A stretch of 5,122 bases of DNA from Bacillota bacterium. GTDB lineage: Bacteria > Bacillota > DSM-12270 > Thermacetogeniales > Thermacetogeniaceae. The stretch is from NCBI GenBank assembly GCA_030627585.1, contig DAOURU010000108.1, positions 1 to 5,122 of the forward strand, in the 5' to 3' direction. Positions 1 to 5,122 of the stretch are shown piece after piece (the first letter of the stretch is position 1; each line of letters opens with the position of its first letter). Below the pieces are notes generated by a model. It ran no database searches. It was given only the letters and a program-made list of their open reading frames with translations, and was not told the origin of the DNA. Made by a program: the position numbers and the translations under genes.

Positions 1-1364
1 CACGCCCCGGATGTGAAGATTTCATCAGGCAGTGCCATTCCCGCCGCCTGAAGCTTATTTAAAAACTTCGGCCTGATCCCCGTACTCTGAAAATGCCCTG
101 CCACCCGCCCCCGCGCCTCGATCCCCGTTTGTTCAAACACAAAGAGGTCCTGCAGCACGATGGTATCCCCCTCCATTCCCTGCACCTCGGTAAGATGGGT
201 GATCTTCCGGCTCCCGTCCCGGAGCCGGCTCTGGTGAACGATCAGATTAAGGGCGGCGGCGATTTGCTCCCGGATTGCCCGCACCGGAAGATCCATCCCT
301 GCCATCAAGACCATCGTTTCGAGCCGCGCCAGCAGGTCGCGGGGAGAGTTGGCGTGGCCGGTAGTTAAAGAACCGTCATGTCCCGTATTCATTGCTTGAA
401 GCATATCCAGGGCTTCCCCGCCTCGGACCTCCCCCACAACAATCCGGTCCGGGCGCATCCGCAAAGCGTTCCGGACCAAATCCCGCACCGTAACGGCGCC
501 CTTTCCCTCTATATTGGAAGGGCGGGTCTCCAGGCGCACCCAGTGTTCCTGGCGAAGCTGGAGCTCCGCCGCGTCTTCAATTGTAATTATCCGTTCCTCC
601 TCCGGAATAAAAGATGAGAGGACATTAAGGGTAGTCGTTTTCCCGGAGCCGGTGCCCCCGGAAACAATCATGTTTAAACGGGCCTTCACGCACATTTCGA
701 GAAATTTCGCCATCTCAACGGTCAAGGTTCCGAAGCGGACCAGGTCTGCAGCCTGCAAAGGGTCTTTGCTGAACTTCCTGATTGTCAGAGTGGGGCCGTT
801 GAGGGCAAGGGGGGGAATGACGGCGTTCACCCGGGAACCGTCGGCAAGGCGTGCATCCACCATGGGAGAGACCTCGTCAATCCGCCGCCCGAGGGGAGTG
901 ACGATTTTTTCGATCACATGCAGGACATGGACATGATCGCGGAACTGAACCTCCGTTTTCTCAATTTTTCCGCCCCTTTCAACGTAGACCTGGTAGGGCC
1001 CGTTAACCATGACCTCGGAGACAGAGGAATCTTGCAAAAGCGGGGTGATGGGCCCCAAGTCGAACACCTCGTCCAGGAGTTCCCGCAGCAAACGCTGCTG
1101 ATCGCCGCGGCTTAAAGGGAGCCCCTTTTCTGCTAGATAAGTCTGGATGATTTCTTCGATTAAGGCGGCAGCGCGTTCCCGGTTTTCCTTCTCCCCTGCC
1201 TCGGCCGTCCGCAATTCCTCCTCAAGCTCTTCCACAATCCTCTGGTGCAGTGAATACTTCAAGTCCCACATCGGGTCGCGCCGCGGTCCGGCCTTTCCGT
1301 TGGAAGCAGCCGCGGCTCCCTGCGGGTGAGGCTTTTGTTCCTGCAGCCTTTTCAGAAGAGACAA
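1..1364 (-). CDS. cpaF: CpaF/TadA secretion ATPase of the Tad pilus (3' end cut by window edge)
   Basis: This is a type II/IV secretion-family hexameric ATPase that works at the cytoplasmic face of the membrane and powers Flp pilin assembly through the TadB/TadC platform. I translated 454 codons from the minus strand. Residues 1-75 are a charged, probably helical leader. An N-terminal domain follows, with EVMVNGP at 117-123 and GRRIDEVSPMVDARL at 159-173. The catalytic core has Walker A GGTGSGKT at 236-243, the Asp box IEDAAEL with E263/D264, the Walker B region VVGEVRGGEA with E312 as likely catalytic glutamate, and the His box TGHDGSLTTGHA with H329/H337. All key residues are intact. The start is taken as TTG at 1364, giving MSLLKRL, because AAGGTGAT lies just upstream; a GTG at 1373 is inside that ribosome site. 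The last readable codons give PDEIFTSGA followed by TG, so the protein is essentially complete and a TGA stop is possible. It lies 27 bases after cpaE. Confidence 0.96.
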   Translation of the reverse strand, partial: MSLLKRLQEQKPHPQGAAAASNGKAGPRRDPMWDLKYSLHQRIVEELEEELRTAEAGEKENRERAAALIEEIIQTYLAEKGLPLSRGDQQRLLRELLDEVFDLGPITPLLQDSSVSEVMVNGPYQVYVERGGKIEKTEVQFRDHVHVLHVIEKIVTPLGRRIDEVSPMVDARLADGSRVNAVIPPLALNGPTLTIRKFSKDPLQAADLVRFGTLTVEMAKFLEMCVKARLNMIVSGGTGSGKTTTLNVLSSFIPEEERIITIEDAAELQLRQEHWVRLETRPSNIEGKGAVTVRDLVRNALRMRPDRIVVGEVRGGEALDMLQAMNTGHDGSLTTGHANSPRDLLARLETMVLMAGMDLPVRAIREQIAAALNLIVHQSRLRDGSRKITHLTEVQGMEGDTIVLQDLFVFEQTGIEARGRVAGHFQSTGIRPKFLNKLQAAGMALPDEIFTSGA

Positions 1365-1368
1365 AAAT

Positions 1369-1376
1369 ATCACCTT
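1369..1376 (-). promoter_or_regulatory. Shine-Dalgarno of cpaF
   Basis: The minus strand reads AAGGTGAT, a strong match to the AGGAGGTGAT anti-16S consensus. It ends four bases before TTG at 1364, with the GG core eight bases away, which is ideal for that TTG. The in-frame GTG at 1373-1371 is part of this element and so is a poor start. Confidence 0.7.
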
Positions 1377-1391
1377 CCCTGCCTAATCCTG

Positions 1392-2606
1392 TTAAACAAG
1401 TTGAGAACGCAGGCGGCCGAGAAAACCCCGCCCCTTTTTCTGCCCGTTTCGGGTTCCCTGCTGCTGCACCAAAAGTTGAGTCAGCCGGCGTAAGCTTTCG
1501 GCGACCCGGCTCTGGGGGTGGCTCAACAAGAAGGGGATCCCCTTATTTACGCCCCCCACTACAAGCCGGCCGTCACTTGGAACCTGGCTGGTTAAAGGGA
1601 GGGCAAGGGTTTTTTCTACATCACCGGGCCCCATCCCCATCTCCGGGGTCGCCCGGTTTAAAACAACCTTCACCTTATCTTTGTGGTGAAGAGAGTCAAG
1701 CACTTCGAGGCCGAGCTTGACATTCTTTAATGTCGGGAGATCCAGGGAAAGGACCAGCAAAATCTGGTGGGCGTGGTCCAGCGCCACCAAACTCGGGTCT
1801 GTAAAGATGCCGGGCGTATCGATCAGGATGTAATCATACCGTGTTTTCAAAAGATTGATCACCTTTTCGACGAGAGGAGCCGTCACCAGTTCCGCATACT
1901 CGGGGCGGGAGGGAGCAGCCAGGACCCGCAATCCCGAACTGTGCCTCATGAGATAAGACTCCAGAAGCTCTCCATCAAGCTGCTGAAACTCCGCCGCAAG
2001 GTCGGAAAAGGTCTGGCGCGGCATGAGGTTCAGCATCACCGCCACATCTCCAAACTGCAGGTCGAGGTCTAGCAGGGCTACAGAAAAGCCAAAATCCTGA
2101 ACCAAACTAACTCCCATGTTGACGGCCAGCGTTGTTTTGCCAACCCCGCCCTTGGTGCTGAAGACAGTAATGACCTGCCCCTCAGGCCGGGAACGCGGAA
2201 TATAAGAGCCTTGAGTATGAATTTTCCGTTTCTTCTCCAGCTCGTAAACCCGGTAAATGGTTGCGGTCAGCTCATCGCTGGTAAAAGGCTTAACGATATA
2301 CTCCCGCGCTCCGGCCGCCATTGCGCGGCGCAAATACTCCTGTTCTCCCTGAACGGACATCATGATAATGGAGCTTGCGGGCACCCGGAGAGAAATGGCC
2401 TCAGCAGCCGCAATTCCATCCAAAACCGGCATGTTAATGTCCATCAAGATCACGTCGGGCCGGAGCTTCTCCGCCTTCTTAACCGCCTCCTCCCCGTCCC
2501 GGGCCTCTCCCACAACCTCGATCCGGGACTCAAAATGAAGCAGGCATTTGATGTTTTCGCAAGTCTCACAAACATCGTCCACAATCAAAACCCGGATAGC
2601 TTCCAA
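1392..2606 (-). CDS. cpaE: CpaE/TadZ: receiver domain fused to ParA/MinD-type ATPase, Tad pilus localisation
   Basis: TadZ/CpaE proteins place the Tad apparatus at a cell site and recruit the other components. Counting from TTG at 2606 (404 residues), residues 4-122 form a response-regulator receiver domain with acidic pocket D10/D11, phosphoacceptor D56 in the context LMDINMP, S84 at the Thr/Ser switch position, Y103, and K106 in the KPF motif. A basic linker (about 122-140, EKKRK) leads to a MinD/ParA-like domain with deviant Walker A KGGVGKTT at 152-159, the CpaE-type LLDLDLQFGDVAVML at about 178-192, and Walker B LIDTPG with D263. The C-terminal tail is basic (KKGRGFLGRLRSQLV). The start is uncertain: a GTG at 2615 adds three residues but sits directly against GAGG, whereas TTG is nine bases from it. 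It lies 57 bases after cpaB and 27 before cpaF. No histidine kinase is in the window. The family call is firm; whether the receiver is phosphorylated is inference. Confidence 0.95.
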   Translation of the reverse strand: MEAIRVLIVDDVCETCENIKCLLHFESRIEVVGEARDGEEAVKKAEKLRPDVILMDINMPVLDGIAAAEAISLRVPASSIIMMSVQGEQEYLRRAMAAGAREYIVKPFTSDELTATIYRVYELEKKRKIHTQGSYIPRSRPEGQVITVFSTKGGVGKTTLAVNMGVSLVQDFGFSVALLDLDLQFGDVAVMLNLMPRQTFSDLAAEFQQLDGELLESYLMRHSSGLRVLAAPSRPEYAELVTAPLVEKVINLLKTRYDYILIDTPGIFTDPSLVALDHAHQILLVLSLDLPTLKNVKLGLEVLDSLHHKDKVKVVLNRATPEMGMGPGDVEKTLALPLTSQVPSDGRLVVGGVNKGIPFLLSHPQSRVAESLRRLTQLLVQQQGTRNGQKKGRGFLGRLRSQLV

Positions 2607-2611
2607 AATCT

Positions 2612-2619
2612 TCACCCTC
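2612..2619 (-). promoter_or_regulatory. Shine-Dalgarno of cpaE
   Basis: The minus strand reads GAGGGTGA. It contains the in-frame GTG at 2615-2613, while the TTG at 2606 lies at proper distance from the GAGG core. This favours the shorter protein. Confidence 0.6.
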
Positions 2620-2635
2620 TTCCAGCAGTCTGGAA
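2620..2635 (-). other. Short inverted repeat just before the cpaE ribosome site
   Basis: On the transcript strand TTCCAG and CTGGAA form a perfect 6-bp stem around the 4-base loop ACTG, and the 3' arm abuts the GAGGGTGA ribosome site. It has no following U-run, so it is not a rho-independent terminator. It could be a small mRNA hairpin affecting cpaE translation or message stability, or it could be chance. Confidence 0.35.
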
Positions 2636-2663
2636 TTCGCGCTAAAACCTTCCCGACTCCGGT

Positions 2664-3578
2664 TTATTTGGAAACAGGGGCCTCTTTTAGTTCCCCCTCG
2701 CCGGGAGCACCTGGAGCGCCGGTCCCTGTAAAATTCAAGAGAGATTCATAATAAGCAGCTATCTGGCGCCAGCGCTCTAGTTCCGCCTCCAAGCCTCGAT
2801 CTTTCCGGTGGAGGCGGTGGTAGGCTTCAGGAATTGTCGGCAGATAAAGGAAGTCTTCAAGTTCAAAGGGCGCAGAAAGAACTTTTCCTTTTTCTAAAGG
2901 AGAGCGCAGGGCCATTCTGATTGTCCCTTCTTCATCCGCCAGCACCAGCGGTTTTGCTTCTTCCAGTGTTACGGCAACCGTCACCGTCTTGACCTCCACC
3001 TTTTTTTCTTTTCCCTGCTGCCGCACGAACTCAAGGTTTTTACCCACAGCCAGGACCTCCACATCCTGGAGGGCGACAACGGTGATGATCCTCTTTCCCA
3101 GCTTGCCCGGCTCGTTTTTACCGGGCATGGGCACCTCTACCGTCCCGATGATATCCACCCGATCGCCGGGCTTGACATGCCAGCCAACCGCCATCACTTC
3201 ATCCACGGCCACCGTAACGGCTCGTTTCCCTTGGGGGACGAGATATGACAATCCCGCCTTTGTCTCCCCCTTCTTCACGACACGGTCAAGGAGCACCTGC
3301 TCCCCTGCAACCAGCACCTCCCGCGTGATCGCTCCGACCACATCTTCCAATTTGCGCGCGGCCCGCGGATGAATGTACGCGGCAGGCATCTCCACCTGCT
3401 TCAGCATTGCCCGCGCCACCTGCGTTTTGGCTGGAACCTGGGTCCGCGCCACAACAACGACCCCTTTTGCCACCTGCGTGAGGGCTTCCTCCGCCTGGTG
3501 CAGGTAAAAGTAACCGGCTACTGTAGCCAGGGCAGCCAAAACAAGCGCAATCACAATCATTATTTTGGGACGGGACAA
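2664..3578 (-). CDS. cpaB: CpaB/RcpC, SAF-domain Tad pilus assembly protein
   Basis: CpaB/RcpC is a membrane-anchored extracytoplasmic protein of Tad systems; in diderms it works with the secretin RcpA. Counting from TTG at 3578 (304 residues), a single N-terminal hydrophobic segment (about 5-26, IMIVIALVLAALATVAGYFY) serves as anchor. A SAF domain follows at about 38-100 (VVVARTQVPAKTQVARAML, then AGEQVLLDRVV), then the RcpC/CpaB domain at about 110-228 with GKRAVTVAVDEVMAVGWHVK, PGDRVDIIGTVE and LVLADEEGTIRMALRSP. Residues about 242-304 are an extra tail: a charged probable helix (HRKDRGLEAELERWRQIAAY) and a Gly/Pro/Ala-rich end. The GTG at 3587 would add three residues but lies inside the ribosome site; the TTG gives MSRPKIM, a natural CpaB beginning. 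There is a 60-base gap after the TadG-like gene. No secretin gene follows; cpaE comes next. Confidence 0.94.
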   Translation of the reverse strand: MSRPKIMIVIALVLAALATVAGYFYLHQAEEALTQVAKGVVVVARTQVPAKTQVARAMLKQVEMPAAYIHPRAARKLEDVVGAITREVLVAGEQVLLDRVVKKGETKAGLSYLVPQGKRAVTVAVDEVMAVGWHVKPGDRVDIIGTVEVPMPGKNEPGKLGKRIITVVALQDVEVLAVGKNLEFVRQQGKEKKVEVKTVTVAVTLEEAKPLVLADEEGTIRMALRSPLEKGKVLSAPFELEDFLYLPTIPEAYHRLHRKDRGLEAELERWRQIAAYYESLLNFTGTGAPGAPGEGELKEAPVSK

Positions 3579-3583
3579 TCGCC

Positions 3584-3591
3584 TCACTCCT
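3584..3591 (-). promoter_or_regulatory. Shine-Dalgarno of cpaB
   Basis: The minus strand reads AGGAGTGA, with the AGGAG core eight bases before TTG at 3578. The GTG at 3587-3585 overlaps the core, so the TTG is the better start. Confidence 0.65.
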
Positions 3592-3611
3592 GTCGGTGAA
3601 CTGTCGGTGAA
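3590..3611 (-). repeat. Perfect tandem duplication of 11 bp upstream of cpaB
   Basis: The transcript strand carries TTCACCGACAG twice in direct succession, and the last AG of the second copy forms part of the AGGAG ribosome core of cpaB. It occupies nearly half of the short gap between the TadG-like gene and cpaB. It may be a replication-slippage duplication or a binding site in two copies; the sequence does not decide. Confidence 0.8.
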
Positions 3612-3638
3612 CTTTCTCGCGCCTTACTTTTTAAAGGA

Positions 3639-4619
3639 TTAATGAGTTAACTTGACGGCATAGAGGCCGTAATCAGCACCGGCCTGCATCTCCCCCGGGT
3701 AAACCGTCCGGAGAAAACGCCCGATCACGCTGTTTTCGTTCCCCTGTCCTTCCACGCCTTCCAGGAAAAAGGCGGCAAAACCCCGGACCTCGACCCTTTT
3801 GGGGTGCCCCTCCTCTTCCTCAACCACCCTGACTACAGGAACAACCACCAGCCGGGGGCAATCCCGCCTGAAGTTCTCAAAAGTACACCCCTCTGTACAC
3901 TGGGAGATGCGGTATTCCACCCCGTCCGCCGTGGGGCCCGACATATTCCCGGCTTCGGTCAGCACAAGATCGCCCACCCGGAGCATCCCCTGGTAGCCGT
4001 ATTTCACTCTTTCCCTGTAGTCGCTGGCCCCTCCGCTGGAGCGGCTGTCGGGGTCCAGAGCGCCGTACCAGCCGTGCATCCGCCCGTCTTCCCCTTCTTC
4101 TGCTCCCCCATTACCCGCTCCCTCTTTCAGGACGTACTCCTGGCCCAAAATTAGTTCCTGCTCCTCAATACCGAAAGGAACAACCCCGAAAGCACCGGAT
4201 AAAGGCGCAACCGCAGCCGTGGCCGCGGCTTTTACCTCTTGACTGGAAATCCCGAGGACGCGGGCAAAAAAAAGCTGTACACTCCGGCGGGGCTTCACAG
4301 TGAGGGAGCTGTTATCTGCCGCGACCTCGATCTCCAACTGGTCCGGGGGAACACCGTTGGCTTCGGCATAATCCCGCGCTACGGCGCGGGCGGCATCAGG
4401 ACAATCGGGCAGTTCCTGAACACCCGCCAGGGCTGCAGCATCTGCCGCATTTACAAGGCGCGCCCGGTGGCTGTAAAGGAGACCGACATCGGTTACGAGG
4501 GCGACGCAGCCCAGCAAACCGACAAGAGCCAGCGCAACCAGGACGAGGGCGGTGCCCTTTTCATCCCGGATCTGGAGAATTATGTTAACTATTACCTGTC
4601 CGGCCCTTTTTTTCAGCAC
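3639..4619 (-). CDS. TadG-like membrane-anchored Tad pilus protein (PF13400-type N terminus)
   Basis: The N terminus is typical of TadG-like Flp-associated proteins: DEKGTALVLVALALVG, one hydrophobic segment, then TDVGLLYSHRARLVNAADAA and ALAGVQELP. These proteins are held in the membrane by this segment with the rest outside, and are thought to help fibre assembly or anchoring. From GTG at 4619 there are 326 residues with the membrane helix at about 22-48. The +5 position after the Gly of the pilin-like motif (G-TALVL) is Leu, not Glu, so canonical prepilin-peptidase processing is doubtful. The C-terminal part (about 145-326) is poorly recognisable, with a Gly/Glu/Ser-rich stretch (about 166-200) and Cys at 241, 245 and 254. 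No von Willebrand A domain, found in classical large TadG, is evident. An alternative GTG at 4655, directly after the tadE stop, would add 12 residues; I prefer 4619 because GGGGAGG lies nine bases before it. Confidence 0.88.
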   Translation of the reverse strand: MLKKRAGQVIVNIILQIRDEKGTALVLVALALVGLLGCVALVTDVGLLYSHRARLVNAADAAALAGVQELPDCPDAARAVARDYAEANGVPPDQLEIEVAADNSSLTVKPRRSVQLFFARVLGISSQEVKAAATAAVAPLSGAFGVVPFGIEEQELILGQEYVLKEGAGNGGAEEGEDGRMHGWYGALDPDSRSSGGASDYRERVKYGYQGMLRVGDLVLTEAGNMSGPTADGVEYRISQCTEGCTFENFRRDCPRLVVVPVVRVVEEEEGHPKRVEVRGFAAFFLEGVEGQGNENSVIGRFLRTVYPGEMQAGADYGLYAVKLTH

Positions 4620-4628
4620 TTTCCATAA

Positions 4629-4635
4629 CCTCCCC
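4629..4635 (-). promoter_or_regulatory. Shine-Dalgarno of the TadG-like gene
   Basis: The minus strand reads GGGGAGG nine bases before GTG at 4619. It is the strongest ribosome site near this gene start. The rival GTG at 4655 has only a weaker GGGTGG five bases upstream, inside the end of tadE. Confidence 0.6.
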
Positions 4636-4655
4636 ATCAAGCGGGATAGACGCAC

Positions 4656-5072
4656 CTATTCCACCCGCATCGTGGCCGCAGCCCTCAAAGGAAAGGGGTT
4701 GGGGACAAGCTCGGCGATGAGCGGCACCACCAGGGGCACGCTGTAATTCACTTCCACGCAGAGGGCATCCCCCCGCACCCGCATTCCTTCCGGGGGATCA
4801 ATGTTGATTTCAAGGCGGCTTGCATCGAGGCTCGCCGCAACCCCCTCAACGGTGGCGCCGATCTCCTCATCTGTTCCCCCGACTACACCCACCCGCGCCC
4901 CCTCGCGGGCGGCCTGGGTCACCACCAGATAGCCGTGAAAGACCCTGCCGAATTCAATGATCCCGAAGACCAGCAGCAAGAGCACGGGAAGGATTAAGGC
5001 CAGTTCTACAAGAGCCTGTCCCCGCGTGCCGCGTACCAGCGCAAAAAGCGATAGGCGGTTCTTGCTCGACAT
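4656..5072 (-). CDS. tadE: TadE-like minor pseudopilin of the Tad pilus
   Basis: TadE proteins are minor pseudopilins that the prepilin peptidase TadV/CpaA processes and that are needed for Flp fibre formation. From ATG at 5072 there are 138 residues, a usual length. A short basic leader (about 1-18, ending RGTRG) is followed by QALVE, which fits the prepilin rule G/XXXXE: predicted cleavage after G18 and Glu at +5 (E23). The hydrophobic helix (about 23-45) reads LALILPVLLLLVFGIIEFGR, followed by the family signature TQAAREGARVG at 52-62. The remaining part is a small beta-rich domain ending RAAATMRVE. A GTG at 5081 would add three residues but lies inside the GGGGGTGA ribosome site. The TAG stop is 36 bases before the preferred start of the TadG-like gene. 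The peptidase that would process it is not in the window. Confidence 0.94.
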   Translation of the reverse strand: MSSKNRLSLFALVRGTRGQALVELALILPVLLLLVFGIIEFGRVFHGYLVVTQAAREGARVGVVGGTDEEIGATVEGVAASLDASRLEINIDPPEGMRVRGDALCVEVNYSVPLVVPLIAELVPNPFPLRAAATMRVE

Positions 5073-5077
5073 GAACT

Positions 5078-5085
5078 TCACCCCC
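5078..5085 (-). promoter_or_regulatory. Shine-Dalgarno of tadE
   Basis: The minus strand reads GGGGGTGA, five bases before ATG at 5072. The in-frame GTG at 5081-5079 belongs to this element, so the ATG is the likely start. Confidence 0.65.
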
Positions 5086-5096
5086 GTGCCAGCCTC

Positions 5097-5122
5097 TTAG
5101 AAATACAGGAGGTTTCCGAGCC
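5097..5122 (-). other. Possible 3' end of an upstream gene
   Basis: In one minus-strand frame the right edge reads LGNLLYF followed by TAA at 5099-5097, twelve bases before the tadE ribosome site. A stop this close fits the dense packing of the operon, and the hydrophobic end would suit a pilus membrane protein or pilin. Seven residues are too few to identify anything, and it may be plain leader sequence. Confidence 0.25.

Noticed and set aside
93..1720. Several plus-strand open frames of 60-156 codons across the cpaF and cpaE region
   Set aside because: They are antisense to clear, well conserved genes, have low-complexity Pro/Ser/Arg/His-rich translations with no recognisable motif, and lack good ribosome sites.
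2620..2635. Rho-independent terminator between cpaB and cpaE
   Set aside because: The stem is only 6 bp and is followed by the ribosome site rather than a U-run.
3588..3638. Possible internal promoter in the AT-richer gap before cpaB (CTTTAAAAAGTAAGG on the transcript strand)
   Set aside because: A -10-like AT stretch is present but no convincing -35 at 16-18 bases, so it is not listed as a promoter.
4635..4637. ATG at 4637 as start of the TadG-like gene
   Set aside because: It is in frame but overlaps the GGGGAGG ribosome site and has no good ribosome site of its own; GTG at 4619 is better placed.
1767..5000. Plus-strand open frames opposite cpaE, cpaB, tadG-like and tadE (up to 144 codons)
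   Set aside because: Same reasons: they mirror the coding strand of real genes in GC-rich DNA and show no domain, signal or neighbour logic.
1..5122. CRISPR array, tRNA/rRNA gene, insertion sequence or phage element
   Set aside because: No repeat-spacer pattern, no tRNA-like cloverleaf, no transposase motif or terminal inverted repeats were seen; nearly all the DNA is used by the five pilus genes.

Overview
The window holds one co-oriented gene cluster, read entirely from the minus strand, that encodes the core of a Tad/Flp (tight adherence) type IVc pilus or related type II-like secretion machine. In transcription order (high to low coordinates) it contains tadE (minor pseudopilin), a TadG-like membrane-anchored protein, cpaB/rcpC (SAF-domain periplasmic/extracytoplasmic assembly protein), cpaE/tadZ (receiver domain fused to a ParA/MinD-type ATPase) and cpaF/tadA (secretion ATPase). 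cpaF runs to the left edge and lacks at most its last few codons. No plus-strand open frame looks like a real gene; those that exist are antisense shadows of the five genes.

The genes are tightly packed with gaps of roughly 25 to 60 bases, which suggests one operon. I see no convincing promoter or rho-independent terminator inside the window. The operon probably begins to the right of the window, since a short open frame (ending in a TAA just upstream of tadE) may be the tail of another gene. It probably continues to the left with the TadB/TadC membrane platform genes, which normally follow cpaF.

Organism: strong Shine-Dalgarno sequences resembling AGGAGGTGA, frequent TTG/GTG starts, moderately high GC, a CpaE with an N-terminal receiver domain, and the absence of a secretin gene (cpaC/rcpA) between cpaB and cpaE together suggest a Gram-positive-type (monoderm) Firmicute, perhaps a Clostridia lineage of the Moorella/Desulfotomaculum/Pelotomaculum sort. 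This is inference from gene content and protein flavour, not an identification.

Working model: CpaE positions the machine in the cell and may be tuned by phosphorylation of its receiver domain. CpaF hydrolyses ATP to drive pilin assembly through TadB/TadC. CpaB, TadE and the TadG-like protein act at or outside the membrane in assembly, priming or anchoring the fibre. The Flp major pilin and the TadV/CpaA prepilin peptidase are not in the window.

I did not find an undescribed system. The most useful observations are a recurring start-site pattern (an in-frame GTG buried inside the Shine-Dalgarno exactly nine bases before the probable start in four of five genes), a CpaE receiver domain with all canonical phosphorylation residues, a secretin-less layout, an 11-bp tandem duplication at the cpaB ribosome binding site, and lineage-specific tails or inserts in CpaB and the TadG-like protein.
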